This document shows positions 61,089 through 64,000 of a stretch of 64,000 nt of DNA, one piece after another. The translations under genes and the position numbers were made by a program. The number at the start of each line of letters is the position of its first letter. The first letter of the stretch is position 1. The notes under the pieces were generated by a model that was not told where the DNA came from, did not search any database, and worked only from the letters and a program-made list of their open reading frames with translations. This stretch comes from Pseudarthrobacter siccitolerans (GTDB lineage: Bacteria; Actinomycetota; Actinomycetes; Actinomycetales; Micrococcaceae): positions 3,844,001 through 3,908,000 of the forward strand of contig NZ_JAUSXB010000001.1 in NCBI RefSeq assembly GCF_030823375.1, read 5' to 3'.

Positions 61089-61868
61089 GTGAGGATTGCG
61101 CTGGGGCAGCTGGAGTCGGGTGCCGACATCCGGGCCAACCTCGTCGCGATCGACGGGTTCGCCGCGGAGGCAGCGCGCGACGGCGCCGCGCTGGTCGCCT
61201 TCCCGGAGTACGCCACCTACGAGAAAAAGAAAGTGGACGCGACGTTCCCGGCCGTGGCCGAGCCGCTGGACGGGCCTGTCTGCCAGGCACTCGCCGCCAT
61301 CGCCCGCCGGCGCCGCATCGCGCTGGTGGCGGGCGTGGTGGAGTCCTCGGACGAACCGGGCAAGGCGTACAACACGCTGGTGGCGTTCGGGCCCGACGGC
61401 GGCCGGCTGGCTTTCTACCGGAAGATCCACCTGTTCGACGCGCAGGGCTTCGGGGAGTCCACGTTTATCAAGCCGGGCCAGTCCACTGAGCCGGTAGTTT
61501 TCAAGCACGGGGGAGTGCGGTTCGGGCTGATGACCTGCTACGACCTCCGCTTCCCGGAGCTGGCCAGGTCACTGGCCGACGCCGGCGCGCAGGTTCTGCT
61601 GGTGTGCTCGTCCTGGGTGCCGGGGGAGCACAAGACGGAACAGTGGCTGGCGCTGAACACGGCAAGGGCGATAGAGAACAGCGTGTACGTGGCGGGGGTG
61701 TGCCAGGCGCCTCCGGTCTCGGTGGGGCGGAGCGTGCTGGTGGATCCGATGGGCGTTGTTGAGGTGGACTTTGGGTTGGAGCCCGGTGTGCGGACGGTGG
61801 AGGTTTCGCGGGAGGCGGTGGAGCGGGTGCGGGAGTCGTTTCCCATGTTCCGACAGCGGCGGCTGTAG
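61089..61868 (+). CDS. Nitrilase-family carbon-nitrogen hydrolase, intact
   Basis: A 259-residue enzyme. Catalytic Glu in AFPEYATYE, Lys in FYRKIHLFD and Cys in LMTCYDLRFPE are present, with the second Glu region EHKTEQWLALNTARAIEN; overall closest to the omega-amidase/predicted-amidohydrolase branch. GTG at 61089 has AAGGAA six bases upstream. It is the only undamaged gene of the GntR-linked operon; substrate is an amide or carbamoyl compound, not further defined. Confidence 0.9.
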   Translation: MRIALGQLESGADIRANLVAIDGFAAEAARDGAALVAFPEYATYEKKKVDATFPAVAEPLDGPVCQALAAIARRRRIALVAGVVESSDEPGKAYNTLVAFGPDGGRLAFYRKIHLFDAQGFGESTFIKPGQSTEPVVFKHGGVRFGLMTCYDLRFPELARSLADAGAQVLLVCSSWVPGEHKTEQWLALNTARAIENSVYVAGVCQAPPVSVGRSVLVDPMGVVEVDFGLEPGVRTVEVSREAVERVRESFPMFRQRRL

Positions 61869-61930
61869 AGCGCGAGCTTAGTTCTGGTTGCCGATGACTA
61901 GAGGAGCTTGGCAAGGAACGTCCGCCAACT

Positions 61931-62155
61931 CTAGCCATCCGTTCTGGTTTGACGAGTCCATGTGTCTCCATCCCAGTAGGCCAGCACCCCTAGGTTAGAC
62001 GCTGCGATCCAACCTGCCGGGAAACCATTTGTGCCGTCGACGGAGGTGGCGCCGCTACAGGCGTGACCTGCTCCCTTGCCAGTGCCACCTGGACGGAACA
62101 TGAGTGTGTCCACCTTGTCCCATTCCACTAGCGCGGTTGCCACTGCCTCGTTGTA
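61931..62155 (-). pseudogene. 3' fragment of an unknown gene (WDGDTW end)
   Basis: The minus-strand frame is open from 62155 to TAG at 61931 and encodes VEWDKVDTLMFRPGGTGKG ... LGVLAYWDGDTWTRQ. The YWDGDTWT end recalls DUF2510-type motifs. The frame has a stop just upstream and abuts a permease relic, so it looks truncated at its 5' end. A small intact gene starting at an internal codon cannot be excluded. Confidence 0.5.
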
Positions 62156-62209
62156 CTAGCCAGTAGCAGGACCGCGACCGAAAATATGTCGAAAGACTTC
62201 CGGTTCGAC

Positions 62210-62452
62210 CGCTGTCACCAACCTTACCGAGGAATTCATCAATTCCACCGAGGAAACCATCAAATTCCGGACCTGCCGTGCCATGATGCTGATGGCCCTC
62301 ATCGACGGCGGCATCTTCGTGGCGGGTCCTACATGACCAAGTTGGTCCACCCCGGCGTGTTCGAGGACTCGGCGTCCGCAGCCGGCGCCATCGCACTGCA
62401 GATCGGCGGGCGATTGTTCGGCGCCGTGTTTCTGGCAGGCCTTGGTTCAAGG
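62210..62452 (+). pseudogene. Degraded second copy of the permease, internal fragment
   Basis: This stretch aligns with about 60310-60545 of the permease pseudogene (VTNLTEEF..., MMLMALIDGGIFVAG, then HPGVFEDSASAAGAIALQIGG). It contains an extra ~30-base segment, many substitutions and at least one frame change. It retains CCCCGG where the other copy has the two-base insertion, so the duplication predates that lesion. Confidence 0.8.
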
Positions 62453-62505
62453 TCACCTGAATCTCGGCAGGGTAACTTGTTGTGCCCACCCTGACTGCAT
62501 ACGCG

Positions 62506-62511
62506 TAAAAT
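62506..62511 (+). promoter_or_regulatory. -10 box of a leaderless transcript
   Basis: TAAAAT ends seven bases before the ATG at 62519, which places the expected transcription start at or next to the start codon. No ribosome binding site is visible. No good -35 box at standard spacing. Confidence 0.5.
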
Positions 62512-62518
62512 CCTGGCA

Positions 62519-63538
62519 ATGAAAGATGTCGCGCTTTATTACCCTAAAATGACCTTTCCTCCGACCGGTTGGCTCAGCAGAACGCTTCTCTACTGGGACG
62601 AAGTGGCGACAATAGTGCCGGAGGCAGTTCAGGCGGCTGTCAGGGATGACCCCTACATGGCGGAACTGATTGATCTTGGCTTGCTTCGGATGGTAGACCC
62701 TGCGCCAACCCTATTAGACGACCAAGTTCAAAGTCAGGTGCAGAAAGCCTTCTCTGCGCTTCAAAGCGCCCCTATCGAAGAAGACCGTGCCGGCTACCAA
62801 GGTATGCGCAGCATGCGCGCTGAGAAGCTACTCTACTCAGTTCGTAGACAACTCGAAGAGCAAGGCCAAGCTTGGAGTCATGATAATGAGTCGGGTTGGC
62901 TTCGAGTACCTAGCAGCCTTGCTAGATGGTACATGCCACTGATGGCCGGCCTGATGGCGTCAAGTCTTAGTGCCGATGGCTCGATAAGCTACAAACCAAT
63001 CACCGATGATCGGCGTTTTATCCAGGCCTCTAATACTGAGAGTGTATCTACCGAACGGAAACACTTCATATATCGGTCAATACATGAAGTTTTACCGGGC
63101 CCTAGTATCTCTATCCCGCCTCGCGAAATTGTAGAATTCAAAAACCAATATAGCTCTGAATTGCGCAGGCTAAGAGGCTGGATCGATGATCAGTTTCTAT
63201 CATCGGTGAATATTCCCTGGACAGAAAATGATCTTTGGGAAAGGCGCATGCGCGAACGAGTTGCAGAGCAGGTCGAATTTCTCCGCGAGGGCATGAACCG
63301 ACGACGATGGCCAAAAGTTTTAGTCGGCACTGTTGGTGCACTCTTCGGCAACGGGATGGGCATTGCTAATAGTAGTGTCTCAAGCGACAGCATGCTCGAG
63401 CTTGGTTTGGGATTGGGCTCCGCTACAATAGCTGCCGCCACTAGCATGCCCGCAGTCGTTGAGTCCGCCCGCCGTCCCCGCTATGATCCCCGCGCCCCAC
63501 TTGCATATGCTGCGCTGACAACTACCTTGCGTCGATAG
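62519..63538 (+). CDS. DUF6236-like protein of foreign origin
   Basis: A 339-residue soluble protein. The N-terminus ALYYPKMTFPPTGWLSRTLL and YWDEVATIVP resembles the start of the DUF6236 family, whose function is unknown and whose members are scattered in accessory regions. The rest is mostly helical with a weakly hydrophobic Gly/Ser stretch near 270-320 (VGTVGALFGNGMGIANSS). Base composition and codon use (many A/T-ending codons) differ from all neighbours. It lies between two relics of a duplicated permease-nitrilase pair and appears to be leaderless. No partner gene is present within the window. Confidence 0.7.
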   Translation: MKDVALYYPKMTFPPTGWLSRTLLYWDEVATIVPEAVQAAVRDDPYMAELIDLGLLRMVDPAPTLLDDQVQSQVQKAFSALQSAPIEEDRAGYQGMRSMRAEKLLYSVRRQLEEQGQAWSHDNESGWLRVPSSLARWYMPLMAGLMASSLSADGSISYKPITDDRRFIQASNTESVSTERKHFIYRSIHEVLPGPSISIPPREIVEFKNQYSSELRRLRGWIDDQFLSSVNIPWTENDLWERRMRERVAEQVEFLREGMNRRRWPKVLVGTVGALFGNGMGIANSSVSSDSMLELGLGLGSATIAAATSMPAVVESARRPRYDPRAPLAYAALTTTLRR

Positions 63539-63679
63539 AGGCACAAATAAAGGCCAATTGACATGAATTAATTGCTATCGAGATACTGCATCTAGTTGGT
63601 GAAGTGAGCACATCGACTGCTTCCGGGCTGCGATCGGCTACTATTTGTCGCCGGATTTGTCAGTAATAGTGAGCACGCG
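63539..63679 (+). other. AT-rich spacer after the DUF6236-like gene
   Basis: Foreign-looking composition continues. AGTGAGCAC occurs twice (about 63603 and 63669). No gene or clear terminator is seen. Confidence 0.3.
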
Positions 63680-63760
63680 ACGCGCTGGTCGCCTTCCCCG
63701 AGTACACCGCCTACGAGAAAACGAAGGTGGACGCGACGTTCCCTCAGGTGGCCAAGCCGC
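63680..63760 (+). pseudogene. Degraded second copy of the nitrilase, fragment
   Basis: About 80 bases align closely with 61180-61262 of the intact nitrilase, covering the codons for LVAFPEY...YEK.KVDATFP, with several substitutions; similarity ends at GCCGCTGG. No start, frame end or downstream part remains. Confidence 0.8.
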
Positions 63761-63765
63761 TGGGA

Positions 63766-64000
63766 TTATCAAGGGGCAGCTTGTGATTGCATGCAAATCA
63801 CTACGATAGTTTTTGCCGGAGGTATACACCCGTTTAGTTCGCACCTCGGCCGCTGAGTTGAGCCTGACGAGGCGGCCAGTACCGCCCCCAGGGGGAGTTT
63901 CTGCCTATCAAAAGCGGGATGCTAGGGTTTCTGTAGGTAGCCAAGGTCTGTAGCTGGAGAAGTGTTGTAGCGCAAGCGTCCAGCCAGTCGCGGTTCATTG
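63766..64000. other. Non-coding sequence at the window end
   Basis: No supported gene; mixed composition. The last ~150 bases may belong to a feature continuing beyond the window. Confidence 0.3.

Overview
The window is high-GC DNA of an actinobacterium, most likely a member of the Micrococcaceae close to Arthrobacter/Pseudarthrobacter. This is inferred from codon use, frequent GTG/TTG starts, G-rich ribosome binding sites, an oleA-oleBC-oleD cluster with the OleB-OleC fusion known from actinobacteria, and an LAXTG-type wall-sorting signal. No rRNA, tRNA or CRISPR array was recognised.

Layout. 1-5.7 kb: end of a DUF808 membrane protein, a lipid kinase, two MFS transporters and a GYD-domain protein. 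6-12.6 kb: a LacI-regulated sugar module (regulator, binding protein, two permeases, GH42 beta-galactosidase) with clear palindromic operators. 12.6-16.5 kb: a PEP-synthase-like phosphotransferase and two unknown genes. 16.7-21.5 kb: oleA-oleBC-oleD for long-chain olefin synthesis. 21.5-36.5 kb: mostly membrane and regulatory genes (DUF4386/TetR/DUF2306, DUF1295, a K+ channel-like protein, a slipin, a tandem HD-GYP/LuxR protein, a NarL-type two-component pair, an alpha/beta hydrolase, a beta-propeller surface protein). 36.5-40 kb: PEP synthase and its regulatory kinase/phosphorylase. 40-47.4 kb: a methyltransferase, a small GSYVT-repeat protein, and an Lrp-centred amino-acid module (ThDP enzyme, aminotransferase, permease).

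47.5-64 kb is the accessory part. It holds a group of Pro/Gln-rich small membrane proteins, gene relics (LacI core, MFS C-terminus, a frameshifted Pro-rich gene) and a 1,416-residue surface protein built from three ~130-aa and eleven 75-aa repeats with an LAATG signal. An IS3-family element has inserted into the 3' end of a GntR regulator. The regulator's divergent operon is decaying: a nitrilase with a stop and frameshift, an amino-acid permease with a stop and frameshift, then one intact nitrilase. A second, more degraded copy of the permease-nitrilase pair flanks a lower-GC gene (62519-63538) that resembles the DUF6236 family and looks leaderless.

The most unusual items are the DUF6236-like gene lodged in the relic operon, the recently amplified repeat protein, the GSYVT-repeat mini-protein with its own promoter and terminator, and the IS insertion whose pre-insertion gene can be rebuilt base by base.
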